A DNA stretch of 64,000 nucleotides, taken from the NCBI GenBank assembly GCA_001414345.1, contig LLCB01000002.1, positions 62,001 to 126,000 of the forward strand, read 5' to 3'. This DNA comes from Hymenoscyphus infarciens (taxonomy: Eukaryota > Ascomycota > Leotiomycetes > Helotiales > Helotiaceae). How positions within the stretch are numbered: position 1 is the first letter of the stretch; each line of letters opens with the position of its first letter. Positions 1-10,437 of this stretch are shown piece by piece. The notes under the pieces are model-generated. The model did no database searches. It was not told where the DNA came from and saw only the letters and a program-made list of their open reading frames with translations. Both the position numbers and the translations under genes were made by a program.

Positions 1-900
1 GTATTATATCTCTTATAATATCCTTTTTATATATAGCCTTCTTACTTCCTCTATTATTACTATTTTAAAGATATAGTTCCTTTAAGTTAGTCTCTTTTAT
101 CTTTAATACTCTCTATATCTATTTCCTTATTATATAATCTTTAGTATTCTTATACTAAAGGCTTAAGAGATACTCTATAGTATACTCTCTTTTCTATTCT
201 TAAGTATATTTACTAAAGCTCTTTTTATAAGTACTATAAGTATTCTTACTACTACTATTATTCCTTATCTAAATACCTTCTTTACTTAGCTATTATCTTA
301 TATATGTCTTACCTACTTCTCTTCTTTAAACCTTATAATAATATCCTTACTCTAGAGCTTTTAAGCTATTATTACTTCTACTCTATATCTGCTTATATTT
401 ATAACTCTAATTACTTCTTTTAGTAATAGCTTATCCTTCTCTTTATCTATCTTTACTACTTAGATTATAATCTCTCTAATATATTTAGCTAGTACTATAT
501 ATTCTCTTTATAATATAGTTACTACCTCTCTCTATAGTTCTCTAGTTCTAGCTCTCTCTACTTATATTAAGCTACGCTTCTTTATTCCTTCTATTCTCTT
601 AACTATAATAGTAAGCTCCTCTTATAGGATTCTATATATAATTATATCGTCTCCTCTCTTCCTAGTTCTCTTATACTCGAATACTTTTCCTACTACTTTA
701 ATAATTACTTTAATATCTCTCTTCTCTATTACTAAGTTAAGTATTATTTAGATTAGGCTCTTCTCTATTACGTCTATATAGTCTAAAACTCCTTTCTATC
801 CCTTTATACTCTACTCTCCTTAGTTTATTATACTATCTTTATTAGTTACTAGTACTCTAGAGAGAGGAATAAGAGCTCTTTATAAGCCTCTCTTTTTTCT
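1..900 (-). mobile_element. Possible decayed LINE ORF1-like fragment
   Basis: On the minus strand one frame reads for roughly 150 codons as a charged, protein-like sequence interrupted only by stops that a single CAG/CAA/TGG to stop change (RIP) would explain. A segment reading like A-x-KL-x-S-x-DIIIR resembles the LINE ORF1 pattern of a small residue, then KLxSGDI. No reverse transcriptase motif was found. This is a weak inference; the fragment may run off the left edge of the window. Confidence 0.25.
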
Positions 901-1917
901 ACTACTACTACTACTATAATTATTTAGTATAATCGTAGAGTACTTTAGTCTCTTTCTAGACCGTCTAATAGTCGTCTAAACGTATTTTAAGGCTTTTAGA
1001 GTTACTTTGTTAATTCTAAAAAAGTTTTTTTATTATTCGATTTTAATATTTTAGTTATTTTTATAGATAACTAATTTTGTTTATTATAATAGCTTTTATA
1101 AGAGCTTAGTTAGCTCTCTTTTATATAGAACTAATAATAATCGTCTTCTAGTATACTATCTTATATATAAATATTCTCTAATATATCTCTAATCTAAGTC
1201 TTCTAATTCTATCTTCTATTTCTTCTACTTTATAGTTCTATACCTTCTAAGAGATATTTCTACTACTTTATCTAAGAGCTATTAAATATACTTTAAATAT
1301 CTACTTATAATAATTATAAATAGTAGAGATTATATTCTCTAGCTATAAAGGCCTCTCTACGTTTATACTCTTATTTATACTATCTAAGCCTCTTCTAATT
1401 ACTCTATTACTATTACTAGAGGTTCTTTACCTCTTCTAGTAATTCTCTTAACTTAAATATAGTATATATTAACTATATAGAATAACTACTATAAGTATTA
1501 CCTCTAATCTTAGGTTATTATATAGCTCTTACCTTCTTAGAGTTATATATAATTCTATAGTATATCTAGAGTAGAGGTTCTCTAGTATTAGTAAATAAGC
1601 TATATAGGTCTTTTTTACTAATATCTAGTATATTATTATATATAACGTAGCTTCTTTATTAAAGGTCGAGATAGGAAACTTAAATAGTTATAAAAGAGAT
1701 ATCGCTACGTCGCTTTTTAACTTAAACTTAGATTTATAGATAGTTCTAGAGAAGATATAACTACTAGAGGTTCGTAGAATATATCGCGTATAAGTGTTAA
1801 GTCTTTATAGCTCTATACTAAACACTAGTATATAGATAGAATTAGTATATATATATTTCTATTATCTTATAATTTTTAGTAGTATATATTCTAGATATAT
1901 ATAAGTTAAATAAGCTC

Positions 1918-2372
1918 TAATATATAACTTCTACTAAAAGTTTATACTAATAGTATAAAATATAAATAAAAAAAACTTTTAAGTAAGCTACTTTTAAAAG
2001 TTATATTTCTATCTTATATATATTAAACTATAAGTTAGTATAAGTAGTATAATATATTTATTTATAATAGTAAAGAGTTATATTAGAAATAATTCTATAA
2101 GATAAAAGTAATTAAAAATATAAAAAAGTAGAATAGATTAATTAAAGACGTAGACTATTTATAAAGTAAGAAATATAAATAGCTTTAAGTTAATAATTTA
2201 ATTTATTTCTAGATTTAAGAATTTTAATATCTTAGTATATTTAAACTAGTTTAATAGTAGTATAGTCTAAAGCTATCTAGATTTTAATATAAAACTACTT
2301 TAAATAGAATTTATTTCTAACTAGACTACTAAGTACGTCTATATATAGAATATATAAAGAGCTAAAGAGATT
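1918..2372 (+). repeat. Left copy of ~450-bp direct repeat (LTR-like)
   Basis: This copy aligns over its whole length with 4806-5246. Shared blocks include CTTCTACTAAAAG near the start, AGTATAAGTAGTATAATATA in the middle and AACTAGACTACT near the end. The differences are mostly A/G and C/T. Boundaries are approximate because RIP has erased the expected TG and CA termini. A ~450-bp direct repeat about 2.9 kb from its partner suggests an LTR, but I could not find a target-site duplication. Confidence 0.6.
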
Positions 2373-4805
2373 GTTATATATAGAAGTATTAATAACTATC
2401 TCTTCAGTTATTCTTATACCCTACGTGATTTAGTAGAACGCGGTTCTAATCTTATATTTCTAGCTCTAATACGACTAAATATTTAAATTATTATCTTATT
2501 CTTTAAACTCTACTAAAGTATATAATAATATAGAAATTAAACAATGATTTACTTATAATCTTATATTTAAAAAGCTCTATTAAAAAAATCGTTATTTTAG
2601 CGTAAGTTAGCCTATAATACGAGTATATAAGCTAAGTTTTCTCTATCTACTTCTACTACTTCTACTGTCTCTTTTATACTCTTTTATTCTTCTTTTTAAT
2701 TAATATATCTTCTTTAGAATAGTATAAGACTAATACTACTTTTAGTATAAAAAAGTCTACTAAAAGAGCTCTAAAAGCTACTAAAAAAGTCCTTAAAAAG
2801 AAGGCCTCTTAAGTACGCTCTATAGACGTGTTTCTTAATAATAAGTATAATTCTAAGCTTCTTAAAAAGGATATCGACCTTATATATATAAATAATACTA
2901 ATAATAATAATAGTAAAGAGATAGAGGATATTATAAAGGATAATTTAACATCGTTACTTATATTAAATATCATGTATATAAGAGAGCTCTTTAAGAGTAC
3001 GCTATATATACTAACTTCTATATATATATAAGTATATAAAGGACTACTTATAAATAAGGTAGATTAATTATATAAGAATATACTAGTAGTAGTGAACGTT
3101 TCTAAGTTTATACTATTATATTAAAATACTCCTTTATATCTATCTTCTTTACTTTTACTTTTAAATTATATAAAACTAATTAAGTTTTTTAGTCTCTTTT
3201 TTACTACTAGGATCTTTTATATAATATATAATAATATAAATACGTATATAGTAGTATCTATACTAAATCGCTCTAGAGTATGTCTCTAGAGAAATATATT
3301 AGTTTTAAAGCTTAAAGTCTTTTTTATAAATATAATCTACTTTAGTATAAGAAATATATAAAGAAGGCTAGAACTTTAAGAGAGTGAGAGTAGAGGCTTT
3401 TATCTACTACTGTAATTTATATAAAAGCGTAGATATAAAGAGCTTAAGTCTTATCTTTATATATCTTATTCTTCTACTAATATATTAAAAGAGAATTAGT
3501 ATATAAAGCTATTACTACTTTTTAAGTACTTATATGCTATATTTAAGAGATATATCTACTTATTATAAAACGTATCTATTAATAAGATAATTATAGAGTT
3601 TAAAAGAAGATTTAAGTATATATTAAAGTATAAGTATAAACCGATTCTAAAGAGGTATAAAAACTAGGCTTTATATTTTATAGAATATATATATAACTTC
3701 CTCTTTTATTCTTATACTTATAAAACTATAGAATTAGTCTAAAAGAATAGTCTTATACTTACTAGTAATATATAAAATTTTCTAACTTTACTTCTTCTAG
3801 TTTAACTTATTTCTATATAACTCTAGTTTAACTTATTTTAGTATAACCCTAGCTAATATTCCTACTTATAGGTTTAATAGTATATTAACTTACGAAGTTA
3901 CTTCTTTACCTATCTTACTAATTTATAATATATATAGATAATTACTTCTTATTACTAGAATTGTTTAATAAGCTTCTTAAGCTTAGTATTAGCGTAGTAG
4001 ATACTTACTATACCTATATTACTAAACTGCTCTTTCTATACCTAATTAAGACTTAAAAGAAGAAGGTTGATAATACTCTCTTATAATCTTAGAGTATATA
4101 ATTCTAGGAGTTATAAGAAGAGGTTATTACTATAGCTTCTAGCGTATAATAGAGCGATCTTATAAGTAAAATCGTTCTAGTATATCCTTGAATTTTAGCC
4201 TTTATATAGTAAGATAATATGCTAGTATTAATACTTTTTATAATATATACTAGTAAGAAGTATAACTGACGAGAGCAACGATGCCTATACTAATCTAGTA
4301 CTATAGTAAATAAGATTACTTATAAGCCTTTTATTTACTGATTATTGCCTTTGCTACTACTGTTCTTAGAAGTCTAAAAGATATGTAAACTAAGACCTTG
4401 ATATACTATAAACTTCTACTAAAATCTACTAATTCTATAATTTATTAATAATTATAATAGGTAGATAGAAGAAGTAGATATTATAGATTAATTATATAGA
4501 AACTATAAAACCTAGTAAACTTAGTAGAAGATATATTAGCCTTTATTTTATTAGCTTATAGATATTATTATAGTAAACTCTTATTTACTTTAGCTTTAGA
4601 ATAAGAGTAAGTATAAATAATTAGATAAGAGATATATAGTAATATTTAATATAGATTCTACTTTATAATCCTTGTATAAAACCTTCTAATTATCTCTTAT
4701 ATACTCTCTACTTAAAGACTTCTAGCCTACGCGCTAATTTATTTATCTTAATAAAAGAGATAATATTATAAAGGCTTGAAAGTAATATCTTACTTATCTC
4801 TAGAC
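2373..4805 (+). mobile_element. Interior of putative LTR element, gag-like traces
   Basis: This segment lies between the two direct repeats. On the plus strand around 3595-3720 a frame reads as a basic, aromatic-rich helical stretch (EFKRRFKYILKYKY near its start) with a single stop that RIP could have made. This resembles the capsid region of fungal LTR-element gag proteins. No protease, integrase or reverse transcriptase motif was recognised. At about 3.3 kb in total the unit is short for an autonomous element, so a gag-only or non-autonomous element is an inference. Confidence 0.3.
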
Positions 4806-5246
4806 TTAGTATATAGCTTCTACTAAAAGATTATATTATTAGTATAGAATATAAAAAGATAAACTTTTAAATAAATTACTCTTAAAAGGAGTATATCTAT
4901 CTTATTTACGTTAGACTAAGAGCTAGTATAAGTAGTATAATATATCTATTTATAGTAGTAATTAGCTATACTAGAAAGAATTCTATAAGATAGAAGTTAT
5001 TAAGAATATAAGAGAGCGAGAGAGATTAAATAAAGAGGTAGAAAGAGGTATATCTCTATTATATATAGAGTAAGTATAAATAGCTTTAATTTAGATTTTA
5101 ATATCTTAGTACTCTTAAACTAGCTTAGTAGTATTATAGTTCGAAGCTACCTAGATTTTAGTCTAAAACTACTCTAAATAAGAGTAGTTTTAAACTAGAC
5201 TACTGAACGCGTCTATACGTGAGATATAAGAATAACTAAAGAGATA
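4806..5246 (+). repeat. Right copy of ~450-bp direct repeat (LTR-like)
   Basis: Partner of 1918-2372 in the same orientation. This copy retains a few more C and G bases (for example GAACGCGTC near its end, where the left copy reads AAGTACGTC), so the copies have mutated independently. It ends close to the AAAGAGATA block at 5238-5246, about 125 bp before normal base composition resumes. Confidence 0.6.
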
Positions 5247-5649
5247 CTTATTTAAAGAATCGATTTTTTATATTATAATAGCTTCTTAGTACTTAGAGTT
5301 TTAAGATTACTACTTTAGACTTAGATATAGTCGATAATTAGCTTAGAGGAATTCTTCTTAATTTATATTCCTCGTCTCGTAGTCTTATTCACTGCTATAT
5401 AGAGCAATCGTGACAAGTAAACAGCAAGTGATGTCACCACAGCCACAGCCACAGCCACGGCATCATATATCATACACCCAAAGCAGGTTCTCAAACACAA
5501 GTCTTTCCGGGCGGTGAACAACTTCCCCGTGTATATAGCATTCCAGACTACATATTATTTGGTTGCACTGGACAGCTTGACACTTTATTTAAGTCTTCTT
5601 CCTGTGATCCCTTGCCTATTTGTCTCGCGTTGAGCGATCTTACTCTAAT

Positions 5650-7324
5650 ATGTCAGCGCTTGTTGAGAAATTAACTGCTGAGGGAGGTGGGGAATCTGTG
5701 CGTAAGTTGGGCCCCTCAATCTTGCGTGTGCTTTGCTCCATTTGATTGTATGTGGCAGCTAAATTGTTGAGTATGTAGTATTCTTGAACGACATTGTCGC
5801 GCAGCTATGGCCATATATCAATGTTGCCGGCAGCAAGATGACGAAAGAAATCGCCGAACCCATGTTTAAAAGCATGCTTCCAGGGCCGCTGGCGACCCTC
5901 CACTTCACCAAGGTTGATCTCGGTCAGGTTCCCTTGCAACTCTCCAATGTCCTTGTGACAAAGACCGAGACAGACAGCATCAAGCTCGACTTGAATGTTG
6001 ACTGGGCCGGCGAATGTGATATTGAGCTGGACGGTAACATGATTCCCACCATTGTAAGTTCGTTTTCGAACGTGCTGTGAGACGTCTGGCATAAAATTTA
6101 CGAGCTAATTCACCCAACAGGGAGTCAGAGGTGTTGCACTTCATGGCAGGCTTTCCATTCTGCTAGGTCCACTGTCCGATATCATTCCGCTGGTAACGTT
6201 AACCCTTCAAGTAGCAAGTAACATTCACATTTCATTAACGTTCACTGCAGATAGGAGCTGCCCAAATCGCCTTTGTGAACCCGCCAGTCCTTAAGCTCGA
6301 CTTTACCGGCGCCGCCAATGTGGCCGACTTGGACATGATCGACGGAGCAGTACGCTCGGTAATCATGAGCATTATCAACTCTATGTTGGTGCTGCCAAAT
6401 CGCCTCTTGATCAAGCTCGATGCTGCCAGCGACTATTTCAAGACCCAATTGTACCCGCTTGGCATCATTCGCCTTACAGTCGAAAAGGCATGGGGGTTTG
6501 CTGAAGACAAGCAAAGCGCTAGCAAGAAGTTCCTTTCCAAACTCACGCGCGCTTCCCCCGACGCCTATTGCAAGGTCGGCGTTGGCGCTGAGGAGACATG
6601 GCGAACATCGACCAAGAACAACACCACTAATCCGGCCTGGAACGAGGTGCACGACTTTGTGGTCACAGATTTGGACCAATGCATCACCATTGACCTGCAG
6701 GATCAGGACGTCGGTAGCGATGACCAGATTGGCGTCGCTGTCACCACGGTGAAGGACATCTTGTTGGCCAGCGGCAAGCAAGAGCTGAGCTTGGTGCACA
6801 AAGAACAGCCGGTGGAGGGTAATATTTCGCTGTCTTGTAAATTCTACCACTTCGCAGCCGACGGCAGCAGCTTCTCTGCCTCGGATCATAGCGCCGACGG
6901 TCTGCTGTGTGGCCTGGCTACCGTCCTGGTAGCTGGCGCGCTCGATATACCCGGCAAGCGGGAGGAGCTCAACCCGAGTGTGGTTGTGACTTGGGGCGAG
7001 AAGCATCGCTTCCAGACGGCTACCAAAATAGATGCACCAGGTACGGATATCTCCAATCCATCGTTCGATCAGACTTTCCGCATCCCCGCCACGGCGGATA
7101 TGGTAGGCAGCGGGGCGCAGAGCTTCCGAATCGCTCTTATGAACAAGAAGGTTGAAATAGGCGCGGTCGATGTACCACTCTCGGATGTACTGAAGGCACC
7201 AGACATGATTTTGCAAAACAAGTTTGATGTCGGCGGCGGCGCAACGGTCAGAGCAAGCATACGCCTCCGCGGTATTGTAGCGGCGACTATGGGAAAAACC
7301 AATCTCCCTCAGCGCCCAAAGTAG
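5650..7324 (+). CDS. SMP-domain and C2-domain lipid-transfer-like protein
   Basis: Predicted 490 aa from four exons: 5650-5701, 5779-6053, 6121-6192 and 6251-7324. All introns are GT-AG and the frame is continuous. After a short N-terminus, LNDIVAQLWPYINVAGSKM and the following ~180 residues match the SMP fold of tricalbins and extended synaptotagmins, which moves lipids at membrane contact sites. A C2 domain starts near residue 203 (LGIIRLTVEKAWGF, later NPAWNEVHDF and DLQDQDVGSDD). A second, more divergent C2-like region spans about 340-480. Tricalbins normally have an N-terminal membrane hairpin before the SMP domain. None is encoded here, so this is a soluble or peripherally bound variant. 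The ATG is chosen because only 17 codons precede the first intron and upstream sequence is AT-rich island. The gene sits alone between two RIP islands, which suggests an accessory gene. Confidence 0.8.
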
Positions 7325-7559
7325 CCGTGATAGTTGCCCATTTTCGAGAGTTGTGAGGCTGGAGGACGAACTCGTGAGACGAAGGGAGCAGGATAAGAGA
7401 GAAAACTAGGCATATATGCCAGCTGTACTTGTCCCTGGTTCATAGCTTATCAAGCGGCGATACTATTATCTGACTTCTTCGATTTTGGTAAAGACGATAT
7501 AACCGAGATCTTATATTCAGACCCCCTGGTCGCTTCTCTGACTTGTGACTACAAAAGCT

Positions 7560-8035
7560 AACTAATAAGAGTATAGAAACGACAGAGGCTTCTAGAGCGT
7601 CTAAGAATCTTTAAAGTATTTTTATATAGTCTATATATAATCGGCTTATCTTGTTTTAAGAGCTATGTAAATTTAAAAGTTATTTCTTACTAGCTCTTAT
7701 ATTAAGAAAGTTCTAACTAAGTTTAATATAAATTAATATAAATTATTATAAAAATATTTATAACTTTATTATAACTTTTTTTTATTTAAAAAAAGAAGTT
7801 TATCTCTAAAAAGCTCTATTCTTACTTTGTAATTTATATAGATTATATAATTATAGCTCTTAAAGACTTAAAATAAGCTAGATATAGCTATTTTTATATA
7901 TATTTATATAATTAGAAACTATTATATAAAGTAACTATTATACTAGAGGAACGATAATATAAAAGTTTACTAAAATAACTACTAAACAGTATCGTTTTAA
8001 CTAATAGCGCGTATATAGAGCGGACCTTGTAAATC
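7560..8035. repeat. Small RIP-like AT-rich islet
   Basis: About 475 bp of AT-rich, CpA/CpG-poor sequence with sharp edges on both sides. It lies between the SMP/C2 gene and the next promoter. No coding potential, terminal repeats or target duplication could be recognised. It is probably a remnant of a transposon end or solo LTR. Confidence 0.55.
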
Positions 8036-8778
8036 TCAGCCAGTCACGTGGCCCTGATATCATAGCTGATTCCTATTAGAACAAATTCTAAACTATATTA
8101 CGTATCATCTCCACCGGCTGCGAACAAGTCTGTTTGCTTTCCTCTAAGTCGTCCTCGGGGGGTCGATTCCCGATCTCTGCTATATCGTCATCTTGTCTAT
8201 CTACTGGTCGCTTTTATACATCTAGGTATAAGATTCCCGTCGTTTCCAGTGTTGTTTTCCCCATTTCATCGCAGCCTTCCTTCGACTTTTGAGCTCGACT
8301 CGACCTGGCCCTGTTCACCTCCAGAGTACCTATATAAAACCCCCCTCCCTATCCCTCATATATACACCTTTTCGTCGTCGAAAACGAATCGCGGGGAGTG
8401 AGAATTTTGTTATCAGCCCTGTACTACCAATATTTGGGAAGACAGCCCAGTTAAGCTGTGGCATGGTAGGCAGTTCCTGTTGCACGCACTTATGGCACCT
8501 AGTTGGCTTGATTATTTCTCCCTCATGAGGTTCTGAGAACATCTCGAAAAAAAAGGTTAAGTTGCCAGCGCATGGTGGGTGGGCCTCAATACTGCATTTC
8601 ATAAAATGCATACGGAACAGGGTATGACCATCAGGCAGGCAGCCTTCTCCCTATGGTTGGAATTGCTGCGCCGTTCGATTTCGATTTCTTTTCCCATTTC
8701 CAGTTCTATCTCCTTTTCCTTTTGTGTTACTTTTCCTTCAAACAAGTAAATACTAAATATATCAAATTCCGTATCACA
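8036..8778 (+). other. Intergenic and upstream region of the cysteine-rich gene
   Basis: Normal base composition, no convincing gene. The last ~120 bp before the ATG at 8779 are pyrimidine-rich on the plus strand (TTTCTTTTCCC-type runs), common in fungal promoters and leaders. Short overlapping frames on both strands here lack introns, motifs or codon bias and were not called. Confidence 0.4.
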
Positions 8779-9875
8779 ATGTTGCTTTCTTTCGCTGTCC
8801 AGTCTACACTTCTTTTGTTATCCAGCCTCGCGACCGCAGATTCCTCCTCTTCCCTAACCACCCGCGCAGAAGGCAAAGGCACAGATGGACTCGTCATCGG
8901 GCATCTATTTCCCGCCTGCAATGGCATGAAGAAGAAGAAAGCTCTTTCCGTGCCTGTTGACAAGTGGTGCGTTACCTTGCTCACAAAATCGCGTCGCGTC
9001 GCGTCCTCCCAAGCCCAAGATCATTGCTAACTCATTGTCTATCCTTCAGTCTCTCCACCCCCAGTCTCGCGATCCAAATCAAGTCTCTCGCCCTTTGCGC
9101 AAACGGCAGCACTGCTTCCCTTGCTCGGTTCCCCGCAAAGAGATGTGGGCACGGAATACTGGATGAACAATTCGGGTTGAAAACACTCTCAGAGTCTGAT
9201 GTAGGAACGTGCATGTCTACAACTGAGGATGGCACCAAGATTGAGAGTGTAGCTTTCTGGTGCGAAGGGGTTGCGATCACGGACCCGGCAGACGATCCCA
9301 AAGAACCCGAAAAACAGAAGAGTGAGAAGGGATCGGTCTCGGAAAACGCGTGTGCATCGCCTAGAAAAGCTACATTTTACCAACATCCAAAGACGGATAC
9401 TTGTGTTGATTTCAAGACGGACAAGATGCAAATATACTCGATGGGTGTTTGTGGAAATGGTACGACGCCCAGTCTCGCCCTCTGGGGAGAGAGTGGATGC
9501 GGGGGTGTCCCCGATGAGATGAGGACCGTTGAAGAGGACCAGATGGAGAGTTGTCTAGACTTTGAGGGGCTTTGGAGCTGGGCACTTTGGTGCGAGGGGA
9601 ATGTGAAAGCGCCTGCCAAGGGAAGACCAGGAAATGGCAATGGTGGGGGAAGTATTTGGGGCTTCTTACTTATCATTTTGTTGATCTTCATGTTCTCCAT
9701 CTTGGCCCTGGTGCTGAGTGTGTTGGCATGGGTGAGAAGATATGGTGGTAGTGTTGGACAAGTGTTTGAGATGATCAAGGTACGTTTTGCTCGACTTTTG
9801 TATTTCTGGAGCAACTCACTAATTTATTCCTTGCAGAATGTTTTCGCCCCCAAGGATAGAGGTATTGCACTCTAA
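8779..9875 (+). CDS. Secreted-type single-pass membrane protein with duplicated Cys motif
   Basis: Predicted 318 aa from exons 8779-8966, 9050-9779 and 9837-9875. The N-terminus MLLSFAVQSTLLLLSSLATA is a clear signal peptide. The ectodomain holds two related units. Each starts with C-x-NG-x-T-x-SLA, contains a central C-G pair and a C in an acidic stretch, and ends in AxWCEG (VAFWCEG in the first, WALWCEG in the second). A Gly/Asn-rich linker then leads to one strong transmembrane segment (FLLIILLIFMFSILALVLSV) and a short basic cytoplasmic tail. Splice choices keep the first-unit cysteine (VDKC) in frame. I do not recognise the family. A cell-surface receptor or wall-associated role is only a guess. 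The downstream flank received the Copia insertion 428 bp beyond the stop. Confidence 0.75.
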
Positions 9876-10302
9876 GTGTAACGATATCAGGAGTTCTGGT
9901 TAGATGCGAGGTAGGGAAATAATATGTACGTATAAAATTAGCAATGAAGGGGTTCACGAACTATGCTTCTCCCCCCTCGCTCAGCCCTCTCAGTGGCTTC
10001 TTAGATCACCATCGCCTATTTGGCATATGATGTATGGTACTCATTGTACTCGTCGTTCAGTCTTGTGCTACTTGTTTATCCTTAGAGTGGTAACTTCTTG
10101 GAGCGAGCATAGGAAGACACTCCATGTCTCGGTATTTTAGATCGCCATCCATGGGCGACGTGTTTGTTAGAAAGAGCCTCGCGCGGTATTTTGAGTAGAT
10201 TGTTTGAGCAGGATGAGGAATACTCTACTACTAGAGTCAGATGTCTTGCCTCATATCTTCGCGTACCTATTCATCACAGCAGCGGGGCAACGGCACACTG
10301 CG
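9876..10302. other. 3' flank, empty intergenic
   Basis: Normal-composition sequence between the cysteine-rich gene and the target-site duplication of the retrotransposon. It probably contains the 3' UTR. No gene is seen. Confidence 0.5.
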
Positions 10303-10307
10303 GTATT
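10303..10307. repeat. Target-site duplication GTATT, left copy
   Basis: GTATT directly precedes the first base of the left LTR. The same five bases directly follow the right LTR at 18223-18227. A 5-bp duplication is the normal product of Copia/Ty1 integrase. Confidence 0.9.
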
Positions 10308-10437
10308 TGTTAAAAGGATAGTATAAGGTTCGATATGATTATATTACTTAAGCAATTCTAGAGAGGAATTGCTCTCTACTTATATATAAGAGGGTTTAGG
10401 AAGACCTATATTACATAATAGGTATAGATGTTTAATA
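10308..10437 (-). repeat. Left LTR (element 3' LTR), 130 bp
   Basis: Begins TGTTAAAAGG and ends GTTTAATA. Same length as the right copy with no gaps; I count 16 differences, all transitions. Both share the block GAATTGCTCTCTACTTATAT. The terminal CA expected at the right end is TA here, a RIP-type change, while the right copy keeps CA. Confidence 0.92.

Larger units (their letters stand above)
1..5370. repeat. RIP-degraded AT-rich island
   Basis: This stretch is overwhelmingly A/T. C occurs mainly before T, and CpA, TpG and CpG are almost absent, as expected after repeat-induced point mutation. No intact coding region is visible; the few open frames are stop-poor accidents. Base composition returns to normal at about 5370-5400, just upstream of the SMP/C2 gene. 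The island contains a pair of ~450-bp direct repeats (about 1918-2372 and 4806-5246) and traces of retroelement coding, described separately. Confidence 0.85.

Noticed and set aside
2828..3031. 67-codon open frame in the left AT island
   Set aside because: Low-complexity Asn/Ile/Leu composition from AT-rich sequence; no protein signature.
6242..7216. 324-codon minus-strand frame opposite the SMP/C2 gene
   Set aside because: Exact antisense shadow of a well-supported exon; no domain and no separate splice structure.
8150..8180. Possible tRNA B box (GGTCGATTCCC)
   Set aside because: No D arm, anticodon arm or pairing acceptor stem could be folded around it.
8653..9030. 125-codon plus frame overlapping the cysteine-rich gene
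   Set aside because: It reads through intron 1 in the same region; the spliced model preserves the signal peptide and cysteine repeat.
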